64,000 nucleotides of DNA from NCBI RefSeq assembly GCF_030499535.1, contig NZ_JASTLB010000001.1, positions 6,200,001 through 6,264,000 on the forward strand, read 5' to 3'. Under the pieces are notes generated by a model. It worked only from the letters and a program-made list of their open reading frames with translations. It did not search any database and had not been told where the DNA came from. Origin of the DNA: Streptomyces sp. TG1A-8 (GTDB taxonomy: Bacteria > Actinomycetota > Actinomycetes > Streptomycetales > Streptomycetaceae). Positions 20,819 through 29,146 of this stretch are shown in pieces. The position numbers and the translations under genes are program-made. Each line of letters opens with the position of its first letter. Position 1 is the stretch's first letter.

Positions 20819-21487
20819 CTACCCGGTGTGCTCCCCCCCGGTCGCGAAGAACCGTGACAGGTCCTGTTCCCCGGCCGTCCCGGCGCCCTCGCCGCCCTCC
20901 GGCGGCACGCCCATCTCCCAGTCGAGCCGGTACCGCCGGAACAACTCGGCGCGCAGCTCCGGCACCGGCATCGGCGCCCCCGGCATCAGTGCGGCGTACA
21001 CCGCGCCCATCAACTGCGAGCGCAGCAGGGGGTAGTCGGCCGTCACGTCCGGGGAGCCGTACCGGGCGACCGTGTCGCTCAGCAGCTCCGACAGCCGCCG
21101 CTGCTCCGGGCACTGCACGAAGCCCTCGGCGTGGAGCAGCCCCGCCATGTGCTGCCGCATGAGGACCGGCCGCTCGTGGGCCAGGCCGAGGATCGCGTCG
21201 ATGGCCCGGGCCAGCCGCTCCCGGCCGTCCTCGGTGCGCGGCTCCCGTTCGAGCGCCTCCTCCAGCGTCCGGTGCATCAGCCGGTGCACGGCGGACTGCA
21301 CCAGTTGGCGCTTGCCGGGGAAGTAGTACGACACCAGCCCACGCGCGGACCCGGCCCGGTCGGCGATGTCGCCCAGGGTGGTGGCCTCGAACCCGCGCTC
21401 CCCGACGAGTTCGACCGCGGCCTGCAGCAGCCGCTCCTGGGAACGCCGCCGCAACTCTTCATTGACCGAGGCGCTGCGCGGGGACAT
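20819..21487 (-). CDS. TetR-family repressor
   Basis: The 222-residue protein has the TetR helix-turn-helix near the N-terminus (TTLGDIADRAGSARGLVSYYFPGKRQL, about residues 35-62) followed by an all-helical ligand domain. The ATG at 21487 has an AGGAG site and follows a -10 box and a 21-bp imperfect palindrome that probably serves for autorepression. It converges on the P-type ATPase gene and has no obvious target next to it; upstream lies a HAD hydrolase read on the same strand. Ligand and other targets are unknown. Confidence 0.88.
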   Translation of the reverse strand: MSPRSASVNEELRRRSQERLLQAAVELVGERGFEATTLGDIADRAGSARGLVSYYFPGKRQLVQSAVHRLMHRTLEEALEREPRTEDGRERLARAIDAILGLAHERPVLMRQHMAGLLHAEGFVQCPEQRRLSELLSDTVARYGSPDVTADYPLLRSQLMGAVYAALMPGAPMPVPELRAELFRRYRLDWEMGVPPEGGEGAGTAGEQDLSRFFATGGEHTG

Positions 21488-21501
21488 CCTGTAACTCCTG
21501 C

Positions 21502-21526
21502 GTTGACTGGCTGTCAGCCAACTATA
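21502..21526 (-). promoter_or_regulatory. TetR autoregulatory operator and promoter
   Basis: GTTGACTG and CAGCCAAC flank a 5-bp centre at 21502-21522, forming 8-bp arms with one mismatch. On the minus strand a TATAGT -10 box (21526-21521) touches the palindrome, so a bound TetR dimer would block transcription of its own gene. Confidence 0.6.
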
Positions 21527-21673
21527 CTCAACGTGGGAGGCCCCGCCCTGTGCGGGGTCCACTCAGGGCTGCCGTCCGTCTGGGACGACGCGGGGGATCG
21601 TCTCAGACGGGCGGCGCACATCGCCGGGCGCCGCCCGTTCGTCCCGCGGCGCTCGCGCTCCGGCCCGGCCGGT

Positions 21674-22363
21674 TCAGCCCACCAGCTCCAGCACCGGCAG
21701 CAGCGCGTCGGGCCGCTGGGCCACCGGCAGGTGGTCCACGAAGTGCACGCGACAGCCCAGTGCGGCCGCGCCGCCGTCCGCCGCCCTGCTGTCGCCGACC
21801 ATCAGCACCTGTCGCGGATCGGCGCCCAACTCCTCGCAGGCGGCGGAGAACAGGCGCGGGTCCGGCTTCTGCACGCCGTGTTCGTACGACAGCACGTACG
21901 CGTCCACGTAGGCGTCGAAACCGTGCTCGCGGAAGACCGGGCGCAGGTCCCAGCCGATGTTGCTGACCACGCCGATGCCGATCCCGCGCTCGCGCAGCGT
22001 GCGCAGCACCTCGGCGGCGTCCGGGTACGGGGACCAGGCGGCGGGGGACATGTGCCGCTCGTACAGCGCGTCGTGCAGCCCCGGGTCGGGCAGGGGCACC
22101 CGCCGGGACAGGCCGGTGTAGGCGGCCCGGTGCAGCTCCGCGCTCTTGTCGCGCACCGCCCACAGTCCGGCCAGGTCCGCCGGCAGCCCGACCGGCGCCG
22201 CCCCGCCCGGCAGCGCACCGGCCGCCTCCAACGCAGCAGCCGCCCGGGCCAGTTCCGCCTCGGTCATCGCCAGGCCGGTCCTGCGCAGCACGGCACGCAG
22301 CCAGGACGCGGTGGACTCGACGCGGAACAGGGTCCCGGAGAAATCGAAGAGCACGGCAGTCAT
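21674..22363 (-). CDS. HAD-superfamily hydrolase
   Basis: The 229-residue protein has HAD motif I as FDFSGTLFR with nucleophile D7, motif II in VVSNIG, a lysine in HGVQKPDPRLF and motif IV in VLMVGDSRAADGGAAALG. The residue two after the nucleophile is serine (S9) instead of the phosphatase aspartate, as in some non-phosphatase or atypical HAD members, so the reaction is uncertain. Its ATG is preceded at 7 nt by TAGAGT, suggesting a leaderless transcript. Unlike the HAD remnant at 2.1-2.8 kb, this copy is intact. Confidence 0.85.
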   Translation of the reverse strand: MTAVLFDFSGTLFRVESTASWLRAVLRRTGLAMTEAELARAAAALEAAGALPGGAAPVGLPADLAGLWAVRDKSAELHRAAYTGLSRRVPLPDPGLHDALYERHMSPAAWSPYPDAAEVLRTLRERGIGIGVVSNIGWDLRPVFREHGFDAYVDAYVLSYEHGVQKPDPRLFSAACEELGADPRQVLMVGDSRAADGGAAALGCRVHFVDHLPVAQRPDALLPVLELVG

Positions 22364-22425
22364 GCGCCGGACTCTACCCGGACCCGTGCGCGGCGCGGGG
22401 GCCGCTCGCGGCGCGCGCCCGCCCG

Positions 22426-23115
22426 TCAGCGGGGGGCCGTGTGGCCCCCGCGCGGCCCCGGGTGGACCAGTACGGCCAGCGCCACCACCAGCGCCCCGAG
22501 CAGCCAGCCGCCCAGGACGTCCGAGGGCCAGTGCACGCCCAGCCACACCCGGGTCAGCCCGACGCCCACCACCGACACCGCGGCCACCGTCACCGCCGTC
22601 CGCCACAGGACGCGACCGGCGCCCAGGCGGTACAGCAGCCACAGCAGCAGTCCGCAGACCACGGTGGCGGTCATGGCGTGCCCGGAGGGGAAGGCGGCGT
22701 AGTGCGCGCTGTCCACCGGGTCCGGCCACCGGGGCCGGCCCCGGCCGACCGCGGCTTTCAGCAACTGCTGCACGAGTGCGGCCAGGGCGCAGGTGACCGC
22801 CGGCCACAGCACCGCCCACCAGGCCCCGCGCCGCCGCGCCAGCCACAGCGCGGTCGCCGCGCACACCAGGCGCAGGGTCAGCGGATCCCAGACCCAGTCC
22901 GTCAGGATCCGGGCGGCGTGCGTGACGCCGGGCTCGCGGACCGCCCAGCGGTGCACGGTGCGGGAGACGACGCCGTCCAGGGCGAGCAGCGGAGCCCACC
23001 GGATCACGACGAGCACCAGCAGCAGTGCGGAGCAGACGGCGAGGCCGGCCGCCACGAGGGCCGCGGTGCGGCGGGCCGGCGGCCGGGGCGGGGCGGGGAC
23101 GGGCGGGTGGCGCAT
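22426..23115 (-). CDS. PAP2-family membrane phosphatase
   Basis: The 229-residue protein has about six membrane helices and the three-part PAP2 signature: KAAVGRGRPRW, PSGHAMT and TRVWLGVHWPSD, giving the catalytic Arg/His set on the outer face. Members dephosphorylate phosphatidic acid, undecaprenyl pyrophosphate or similar lipid phosphates. The genomic context does not identify the lipid. The ATG at 23115 is preferred; an upstream in-frame start would add an unlikely basic extension. It precedes the HAD gene on the same strand with 62 bp between them, so co-transcription is possible although the HAD gene has its own -10 box. Confidence 0.88.
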   Translation of the reverse strand: MRHPPVPAPPRPPARRTAALVAAGLAVCSALLLVLVVIRWAPLLALDGVVSRTVHRWAVREPGVTHAARILTDWVWDPLTLRLVCAATALWLARRRGAWWAVLWPAVTCALAALVQQLLKAAVGRGRPRWPDPVDSAHYAAFPSGHAMTATVVCGLLLWLLYRLGAGRVLWRTAVTVAAVSVVGVGLTRVWLGVHWPSDVLGGWLLGALVVALAVLVHPGPRGGHTAPR

Positions 23116-23311
23116 GCCGCGATCCTCGTCGACGGGGCGGCCCCGTGGCCACCGCCGCGGACGCGGTGCCACCGGGTGGCGTGCGGGGCGGACGGACCCG
23201 CCCGGTCCGGCCGCCGTGCTCCGGAGGGCCTGCCGGAAGGCGCCCGCCGAAGAGGAAACCGGCCCGGGCGGCGCTGCCCGGGTCCCGCCGGCCCGAGCCG
23301 GGCGGCGGGGC

Positions 23312-24244
23312 CTATCCCAGGGCCCGCAGGCCGGGGACGAGTGCCACCAGTACCGGGATCACCGGCACCAGCGCGGCCGCCGCCGTCAGCCGCAGCCGAC
23401 TCAGCGGGGGCAGGCGGGCCGGTGCGGCGAGCAGCCGGTGCACCCGCTGCGGGACGTGCGCCTGCGGTGTGGGGCACGGGCCGAACACGCCCCGGTCCTC
23501 GTTGAGTTCGACCAGCGCCAGCGCGGTCGTCAGCCGGCCGAAGCGCCGGGAGGCCGTGTCGTCGGCGGCCAGCTCGACCAGCCGGTGCATCTCGTCGCGG
23601 AAGGCCGCGAACACGGGCACCTGCGGGAACCCGGCCGCGAGCGCCGCCGAACAGTGCAGCAGCCAGTCGTGCCGGGCCCGGGCGTGGCCCTGTTCATGGG
23701 CGAGCAGGGCGTCGAGCTGCCGCCCCTTCAGACGGCGCAGGGCGGCCGTGGTGATGACGAGCCGGGGTGCCGCCCCGGGCAGCCACCAGGCGTCGGGGCG
23801 TTCACCCTCCAGCACCGCCACCCGGCCGCCCGCCGGCTCCTCTCCCGGCAGCAGCGGGAGGCGCGCCTGGAGTTCGGCCCGGCGCAGCCGCCACCGGGAC
23901 CGGGCCCCCGCGACCTCGCGCACCAGCATCGCCAGGCTCCACAGCCCGGCGCAGGCGAGTGCCGCCGCCGTCGCCGCCGCCCACGGTCCGGACGCGCCGA
24001 GGGCGTACGCCTCCACGACCGCGCGCGGAGCCGTGGCGAAGACGTGCCCGCGCACCGCCGCCCAGGCCGCCGCGCTGAACGTCATGGACAGCGCGCAGCA
24101 CAGCAGGACCCCCGCCACCACGCACTGCCACGCCCACAGGGCGACCACCGGCTCACGGTCCGGCCAGTCGGCCCGGGCGAGCAGCCGCGGGGCGACGACG
24201 GCGGTCAACGCGCCGAGCAGCAGCAGTGCCACGGGGAGCATCAT
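23312..24244 (-). CDS. M56-family membrane metallopeptidase (BlaR1-like)
   Basis: The 310-residue protein has N-terminal membrane helices, a cytosolic loop with the zinc motif HEQGHARARHDW (HExxH type) and VELAADDTA downstream supplying the third ligand, and a C-terminal helix. M56 peptidases such as BlaR1 cleave a repressor after sensing antibiotics, but no sensor domain and no BlaI-like repressor gene are nearby. The start follows TAGGCT by 7 nt, again a leaderless pattern. Pairing with a DUF5134 gene upstream is a recurring Streptomyces arrangement (from memory). Confidence 0.85.
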   Translation of the reverse strand: MMLPVALLLLGALTAVVAPRLLARADWPDREPVVALWAWQCVVAGVLLCCALSMTFSAAAWAAVRGHVFATAPRAVVEAYALGASGPWAAATAAALACAGLWSLAMLVREVAGARSRWRLRRAELQARLPLLPGEEPAGGRVAVLEGERPDAWWLPGAAPRLVITTAALRRLKGRQLDALLAHEQGHARARHDWLLHCSAALAAGFPQVPVFAAFRDEMHRLVELAADDTASRRFGRLTTALALVELNEDRGVFGPCPTPQAHVPQRVHRLLAAPARLPPLSRLRLTAAAALVPVIPVLVALVPGLRALG

Positions 24245-24357
24245 GGGTAGCAGCCTATGAGCGGGCACCCGCGCACCGGTACGGTCTCCGGTGTCGAAGT
24301 GACGCACACAACGCCTCCGCCGTCCGCGGGGCCGGGCGCTCCACCCGGTCCGGTGCC

Positions 24358-24909
24358 TCACACGGCCAGCAGCATGGTCACCATCCCCATCCCCATCGAC
24401 AGCCGGCACGCCCGTGCCAGTTCGGGACGGTCCCCCCAGCGCAGCGTGCCCGCCTGGCCCGCCGTGGCGGCGGGCAGGAGGCGGGCGCCGGACAGCAGCA
24501 CGTAGCCGGTGAAGTAGAGCAGGAACGCGCCGGTCACCACCGGCACTCCCGAGCCGCCGTGCGCGTGGTGACCGGCGGAAGCGGGCGGGGCGGCCATGAC
24601 GAGCGCCATGTAGACCATCGCCGAGGTCCCCGCCACGTGGTGCAGGTGGTGGGCGCTCGCGCGGGCGGTCCACAGGGCGCGCAGGGCCGCCGCGCCGAAG
24701 ACCGCCGCGTACAGCGGCCAGGCCCACGCCGGCGGGGCGAACACCGTGGCGGGCACGGCCATGACGGCCATGCCGAACCCCATGAGCGCCTCGCCGCCCG
24801 CGGCCCGGCGCTGCTCCTCGACACCGCTGCGCATCCGCAGCAGGCAGTAGGCGCCGGTCGCCGCGCACAGCGCGACGAGCAGCCAGGCCGGCGCATCCGG
24901 TCCGTGCAC
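24358..24909 (-). CDS. DUF5134 membrane protein
   Basis: The 183-residue protein has about five hydrophobic helices, a motif HHLHHVAGTSAMVYM at about residue 85 and a histidine/glycine loop (AGHHAHGGSG). This is the DUF5134 family of actinobacterial membrane proteins of unknown function. The His-rich segments inside and beside the membrane could bind metal, as in copper- or zinc-linked proteins. The GTG at 24909 follows GGGAGG at 5 nt. It lies 113 bp upstream of the M56 peptidase on the same strand. Confidence 0.75.
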   Translation of the reverse strand: MHGPDAPAWLLVALCAATGAYCLLRMRSGVEEQRRAAGGEALMGFGMAVMAVPATVFAPPAWAWPLYAAVFGAAALRALWTARASAHHLHHVAGTSAMVYMALVMAAPPASAGHHAHGGSGVPVVTGAFLLYFTGYVLLSGARLLPAATAGQAGTLRWGDRPELARACRLSMGMGMVTMLLAV

Positions 24910-25041
24910 GCGCACCTCCCCGCTCGACGTCGGTCGAGGAATGCGATGCCCGCACCGCGTGGAGCGCACGCAAGCGCAGGGGGGTACACGGGGAGCGTTC
25001 GGCGGAGCGCGGGCGGTGAACAGGCCCGGGACCCGGCGCCG

Positions 25042-25080
25042 AAATTATTTTACTGATAAAGTATATGTTAAATTAAATTA
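25042..25080. other. 39-bp extremely AT-rich island
   Basis: Only four of 39 bases are G or C, inside DNA that otherwise exceeds 70% GC. The segment sits just upstream of the truncated FUSC gene and about 130 bp from the DUF5134 start. It contains TTAAATTAAATTA and several TATA-like hexamers. I see no coding potential. Possible explanations are an insertion scar, a foreign recombination site, an unusual promoter, or an assembly or cloning artefact. Confidence 0.9.
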
Positions 25081-25089
25081 GGATGCGCA

Positions 25090-25714
25090 GTGCGGGCCCC
25101 CTTCCCCTTGCCGGCGTGCTCCGCCTCGGGCGCCCCCGACATCTGGTTCAAGCCCGCGCTGAGCGTGGTGGCCGCGGTCGCCCCGCCCAATCTGCCGCTC
25201 GTGGCGATGGGCCGCCTCGACCTCGCGATGTACACGATGGCGGGCGCCCTGTGCGCGCTGTACGGTCACAACCGGCCCTACGCCGCCCGCGCCCCGCACG
25301 CTCGCCCTGGTGGTCCTCGGCATGGTCGGCGGCCTCGCCGTCTCCCTGACCGCGGCCGCCCTGACCGGCTCCGCCGCCGTCCTGGTCACCAACCGGCGGG
25401 CGGGCGACCGCCTCGAACAGGCGCTGAGCACCGCCGAACGCGCCCGCGAACGGGCCGCCCGCCTGCCCGCCCGGCCCGACCCGGAGCCGCGCGCCCTGGA
25501 GACCGCCCGCCGCGCCCTCGCCGGGGCCCTGGCCGACCTGCGCGCCACGGCCGACGCCGCCTCCGGCGAGTGGTGGCAGCGCGCCCTGCCCGAGGAGCGG
25601 GTCGTCCTCGCCGAGCAGTCGGGACACCGTACGCTCGCCGCGACGGTACGACGCCAGGGGCTCGCACCCCTGGACCGGGGCACGGGCAGGACGACGGAGG
25701 ACATGCGCCCATGA
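25090..25714 (+). pseudogene. FUSC-family transporter with internal deletion and frameshift
   Basis: The first part reads DIWFKPALSVVAAVAPPNLPLVAMGRLDLAMYTMAGALCALYGHNRPY, typical of an FUSC N-terminal membrane block. At about 25295, in a CGCGCCCCGC run, the frame shifts; the continuation LALVVLGMVGGLAVSLTAAALTGSAAVLVT is in the next frame. It then jumps directly to a C-terminal soluble helix (RLEQALSTAERARERA... to WWQRALPEERVV), missing most membrane helices. The gene is therefore broken by both deletion and frameshift. Its stop codon overlaps an ATG at 25711 (ATGA), so it was once coupled to the downstream regulator gene. Confidence 0.8.
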
Positions 25715-25737
25715 CGGCGACGAACGGCCGGCCGGGG

Positions 25738-26232
25738 GCCGGAGGCGGCTCGGCGCAGGGCCGGTCCCGGACCGGCAGCGGACGGGCCGGGGCGCGGCCG
25801 GACGCCGGGAGCGGTGCCGCCGGGGCGCGGCCGGACGCCCGGACACGGGCGCCGGGCACGTCGTGAGCGCCGGCGGGGTACCGCGCGCGAGCGCGGCGGG
25901 CGGTGGGAACGGCGCGCGAGCGGGCGCGGCAGGTTCCGCGGGCGGGGGCGGCCGGCCGCCGCGCCCGCTGCGCCGAGGACGCCGGAGGCGGCTCGGCGCA
26001 GGGCCGGTCCCGGACCGGCAGCGGACGGGCCGGGGCGCGGCCGGACGCCGGGAGCGGTGCCGCCGGGACGCGGCCGGACGCCCGGACACGGGCGCCGGGC
26101 ACGTCGTGAGCGCCGGCGGGGTACCGCGCGCGAGCGCGGCGGGCGGTGGGAACGGCGCGCGAGCGGGCGCGGCAGGTTCCGCGGGCGGGGGGCGGCCGGC
26201 CGCCGCGCCCGCTGCGCCGAGGACGCCGGAGG
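25738..26232. repeat. 243-bp tandem direct duplication
   Basis: Sequence from 25738 recurs from 25981 with a period of 243 bp and nearly complete identity through to 26232. The visible differences are one substitution (GGGGCGCGG versus GGGACGCGG, near 25825/26068) and one extra G in the G-run near 26190. The unit is GC-extreme and spans the 5' part of the MarR gene. Because 243 is a multiple of three, the duplication by itself keeps the frame; the G-run difference changes it. Confidence 0.93.
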
Positions 26233-26897
26233 CCCCCGTACCCGCTGCGGCCGGAACGCCGTCCGGTACCGCGCGGGCCGCGGGCGCGATGCCGTCCGGT
26301 GCCGTACGGGAGGGCGGCGGGAGGGGGCCGCAGGCCAGGGGGGCCGCCTGGGACGGCTCGGAGCCGGAGCCCTCTCCCGGCCGGAGCGGTGGGGAGGCGG
26401 ACACCGTCGCCGCCGTCGTCCGGCAGTGGCGCGCCGTCCACCCCGGACTGGACACCGGCCCCATGGAGGTCATCGGCCGCATCAACCGCTGCGCCGCCCT
26501 CCTGCAGCAGGCCGAGGACGCCCCGCTGCGCCGGGCGGGCCTCAGCCGTCCGGAGTTCGACCTGCTCGGCGCCCTGCGCCGCACCGGCCACGAGCTGACC
26601 CCGGGGGAGCTGGCCCGTGAGACCTTCTCCTCCGGGGCGGCCGTCACCAAGCGGCTCAAGCAGCTCACGGAACGCGAACTGGTCGAGCGGCGCGGCGACA
26701 CCCGGGACCGCCGCGTCGCCCACGTCCGCCTCACCGGCACCGGCCGCGACCTCGTGGACGGCGTCCTGCCCGAGCAGCTCGCCTACGAGACGGCCGTGCT
26801 GTCCGTCCTCGCGCCCGAGGGGCAGGGGGAACTCGCCGCGCTGCTGGCCGACCTGCTGGGCCGCTTGGAGGGCCGGATGGGCGCCCTGCGCGCGTAA
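26106..26897 (+). CDS. MarR-family regulator with repetitive N-terminal extension
   Basis: The last 160 residues are a MarR winged helix protein (AALLQQAEDAPLRRAGLSRPEFDLLGALRR, then LARETFSSGAAVTKRLKQLTERELVERRGDTRDRRVAHVRLT). The region before it is a Gly/Ala/Pro-rich extension encoded by the duplicated unit. The GTG at 26106 in the second copy is a reasonable start (263 residues); an equivalent GTG at 25863 in the first copy is in frame, and the ancestral start may have been the ATG at 25711, which overlaps the FUSC stop. Coupling to an FUSC exporter suggests the regulator controlled that exporter, now dead. Confidence 0.7.
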   Translation: MSAGGVPRASAAGGGNGARAGAAGSAGGGRPAAAPAAPRTPEAPVPAAAGTPSGTARAAGAMPSGAVREGGGRGPQARGAAWDGSEPEPSPGRSGGEADTVAAVVRQWRAVHPGLDTGPMEVIGRINRCAALLQQAEDAPLRRAGLSRPEFDLLGALRRTGHELTPGELARETFSSGAAVTKRLKQLTERELVERRGDTRDRRVAHVRLTGTGRDLVDGVLPEQLAYETAVLSVLAPEGQGELAALLADLLGRLEGRMGALRA

Positions 26898-27076
26898 GGG
26901 GCGTCAGTGCGCATCGGCGGCCCGGTGGGCACCCCCGGGCTCCTCGCCGCTTCCGCGGCACCGCGACGCGCGGTCCCCGGGCACCGGCGCGGGCTCCACC
27001 GGGACAGGACCGTCCGCCGCGGCCGTCGCCGCGCCCACGCCGTCCGCCGCGACGCACGACAGCCGGTGCGCGGGCG

Positions 27077-27107
27077 CCGCCCGGGGCCGTCCGCCGGCCC
27101 CGGGCGG
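27077..27107. terminator. 12-bp hairpin between convergent MarR and VOC genes
   Basis: CCGCCCGGGGCC (27077-27088) pairs with GGCCCCGGGCGG (27096-27107) around a 7-nt loop. It lies 6 bp from the VOC stop codon and 180 bp beyond the MarR stop. The 216-bp space between the two genes holds nothing else recognisable. Confidence 0.6.
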
Positions 27108-27113
27108 GCGGCG

Positions 27114-27506
27114 TCAGGTACCCGGCCGGTACCGCAGCGGATGGTCCGGCGGGATCTCCACCAGGACGATCCGCGTGCCGTCCGGGTCGGTGATCCACAT
27201 CTCGACCAGGCCCCACGGCTCCTTCACCGGCGGCCGTACGATCTCGACGCCCCGGGCGTCCAGTTCCGCGTGCGCGGCGGCCACGTCCTCGACCTGGAGC
27301 CACAGCCGCACCGCCGGTGAGGGCGGGACCGGGGACCGGCCCGAGACCTCCAGGAAACCGCCCCCGAGGAAGTAGACGGTCCCGCGCTCCGGCCCCGTGC
27401 CGAACTCGCGGTAGACGGCGAGGCCCAGCTGCTCGCCGTAGAAGACGCGAGAGCGTTCGGGGTCCGTGGGCCGGAGGAGTGTCCTGCTGCCGAGTACATG
27501 CACCAT
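27114..27506 (-). CDS. VOC-family (glyoxalase-like) protein
   Basis: The 130-residue protein has the paired beta-alpha-beta-beta-beta modules of the vicinal oxygen chelate fold: LGSRTLLRPTDPERSRVFYGEQLGLAVYREFG then VRLWLQVEDVAAAHAELDARGVEIVRPP and MWITDPDGTRIVLVEIP. Family members are glyoxalases, dioxygenases or antibiotic-binding proteins. Metal ligands are not fully conserved as far as can be seen, so a binding role is equally possible. The ATG follows TAGGCT by 8 nt, suggesting a leaderless message. Confidence 0.85.
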   Translation of the reverse strand: MVHVLGSRTLLRPTDPERSRVFYGEQLGLAVYREFGTGPERGTVYFLGGGFLEVSGRSPVPPSPAVRLWLQVEDVAAAHAELDARGVEIVRPPVKEPWGLVEMWITDPDGTRIVLVEIPPDHPLRYRPGT

Positions 27507-27577
27507 GCGTCCGGAGCCTAGCGGCACCGTTACGCTCGTCCCCGGTTCCAGCCGCGCACGAGATCGGAGACCGCCCC

Positions 27578-28116
27578 GTGGACACCAGCACCAGCGGACT
27601 GACCTTCAAGGACGCCACCGACGCCGACGTGGACGCCCTGGTCGCGCTGATCGAGTCGGCGTACCGGGGGAGGCCAGCCGGGCCGGGTGGACCACCGAGG
27701 CGGACATCCTCGAAGGACAGCGGACCGACCCGGAGGGCGTGCTCCAGGTCATCAAGTCGCCCGGCAGCCTGCTGCTGACCGCGGAGCGGGACGGCCGGAT
27801 CGTCGCCTGCTGCCAGCTCGAACACCGCGGCGACCACGCCTACTTCGGCATGTTCGCGGTCAGTCCCGCCCTGCAGGGCGCGGGCCTCGGCAAGGCGGTC
27901 ATGACGGAGGCGGAACGCCGGGCCCGTGCGGTCTGGGGCGTCACCGAGATGCACATGACCGTGATCTCGGTGCGCGAGGAGCTGATCGCCTGGTACGAGC
28001 GCCGCGGCTACCGCCGTACGGGAAGGACGACGCCGTTCCCGTACGGCGACGAGCGCTTCGGCATCCCGCGCCGCGCCGACCTCCGGTTCGAACTGCTGGT
28101 CAAGCCGCTGGTGTGA
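27578..28116 (+). pseudogene. GNAT acetyltransferase with a one-base frameshift
   Basis: From the GTG at 27578 (GGAG upstream) the protein begins DTSTSGLTFKDATDADVDALVALIESAYRG, a GNAT N-terminus. At about 27670, in CCGGGGGAGG, one base appears to be missing; the continuation EASRAGWTTEADILEGQRTDPEG is in the next frame. It runs through the acetyl-CoA site (VSPALQGAGLGKAVMTEAERRA) to a normal C-terminus at 28116. Restoring one base gives a 179-residue enzyme with no other damage. A homopolymer sequencing error is therefore as likely as real inactivation. Confidence 0.8.
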
Positions 28117-28141
28117 CGTCCACCGGGGAGGGCGCGCCGGC

Positions 28142-28825
28142 TCACGCGGTGAAGCGGCCGGTGCGCTTGATGTCCGGGTAGTCGGTCGTCGCGCCGTCCA
28201 GCTGCAGCGCGCGCACGAGCCGCAGCTCGTCCTGGGAGTTGACCACCCAGCCGATGATCCGCAGCTCGGCCGCGCGCGCGTGCTCGACGACCTCCAGGGT
28301 CAGCCGGCGGATGTTGAGGCAGAGGGCCGAGGCCCCCGCCTCCATCGCGCGCTCCACCACGTCGGTGCCGTAGCGGCTCGCGATCAGCGCCGTGCGGGCG
28401 CCGGGCACCAGCCGGGCGATCTCGGCGATCGCCTCGTCGTGGAACGAGGACACCTCCACCCGGGAGGCCAGGTCCCGCCGGCACATGACCTCGGCCAGCG
28501 CCCGGGCCGCGGCCACGTCCTTGATCTCGGCCTGCAGCGGTGTCCGCACCGCGTCCAGGACCTCCTCGAAGACCGGCACGCGCTCCCCGCGTCCGGCGTC
28601 CAGGGCACGCAGCTCCGCGAGCGTCTTCTCGCCGATCGGGCCGGTGCCGTCGGTCGTGCGGTCCACCTCGGCGTCGTGCATCACGACGAGGGCGCCGTCC
28701 TTGCTCAGGTGCAGATCGAGTTCGATCAGGTCCAGGCCGGCCTGCTGCGCGGCGACGAAGGAGCGCAGGGTGTTCTCGGGCTCGACGCCCATGACCCCGC
28801 GGTGACCGATGGTAAGGAAGTTCAA
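28142..28825 (-). CDS. glycerophosphodiester phosphodiesterase
   Basis: The 227-residue TIM-barrel enzyme has the GDPD signature: GHRGVMGVEPENT near the N-terminus (catalytic H8 and R9, metal ligand E15), then IELDLHLSKDGALVVMHD with the remaining ligands. It hydrolyses deacylated phospholipids to glycerol-3-phosphate and an alcohol. No signal peptide is seen, so it is cytosolic, unlike secreted GlpQ. The start appears to be TTG at 28825, where homology begins. It converges on the GNAT gene with a 25-bp gap. Confidence 0.9.
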   Translation of the reverse strand: MNFLTIGHRGVMGVEPENTLRSFVAAQQAGLDLIELDLHLSKDGALVVMHDAEVDRTTDGTGPIGEKTLAELRALDAGRGERVPVFEEVLDAVRTPLQAEIKDVAAARALAEVMCRRDLASRVEVSSFHDEAIAEIARLVPGARTALIASRYGTDVVERAMEAGASALCLNIRRLTLEVVEHARAAELRIIGWVVNSQDELRLVRALQLDGATTDYPDIKRTGRFTA

Positions 28826-29146
28826 GGTTCAACCCGCTTCCGTCGAACGGCGGCTAAGCGTGCGGACCTGACGACGGGTCACGCCGTCCACCCGGCACGC
28901 CCGCAGCCTAGTGGCCGGGTCCCGCGATGGGCCCGCACTCGCGCGGCGGACGGGTGCGCGGCGCGGGTGCCACTCCTGGCGCACGCGCCCCACTCACAGT
29001 CGAAGTGAGCGTCATCACGGTTTGCCGCAGGAAAAATGTTGGTGACCATGGGGCTGGGCAGGAGAACTTACCGGATCACCTCTTGCTGGGATCACTCGGG
29101 ATGCATACGGTGTCCCTACGCGAGGTTCTCCCGTGGAGGGTGAAAA
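28826..29146. other. intergenic region between GDPD and DUF6421 genes
   Basis: This 321-bp divergent region has no coding frame I recognise. TAGGCT on the minus strand (about 28906-28911) could be the GDPD -10 box. TACGGT at 29107-29112 is a possible -10 box for the DUF6421 operon, which would then have a short leader with a GGAGGG site before the ATG. Confidence 0.4.

Noticed and set aside
25738..26232. Insertion sequence
   Set aside because: The repeated unit has no transposase and no terminal inverted repeats; it is a direct tandem duplication.
28906..29146. Riboswitch or structured RNA upstream of the DUF6421 operon
   Set aside because: I looked for known conserved riboswitch cores and long pairing stems and found none.
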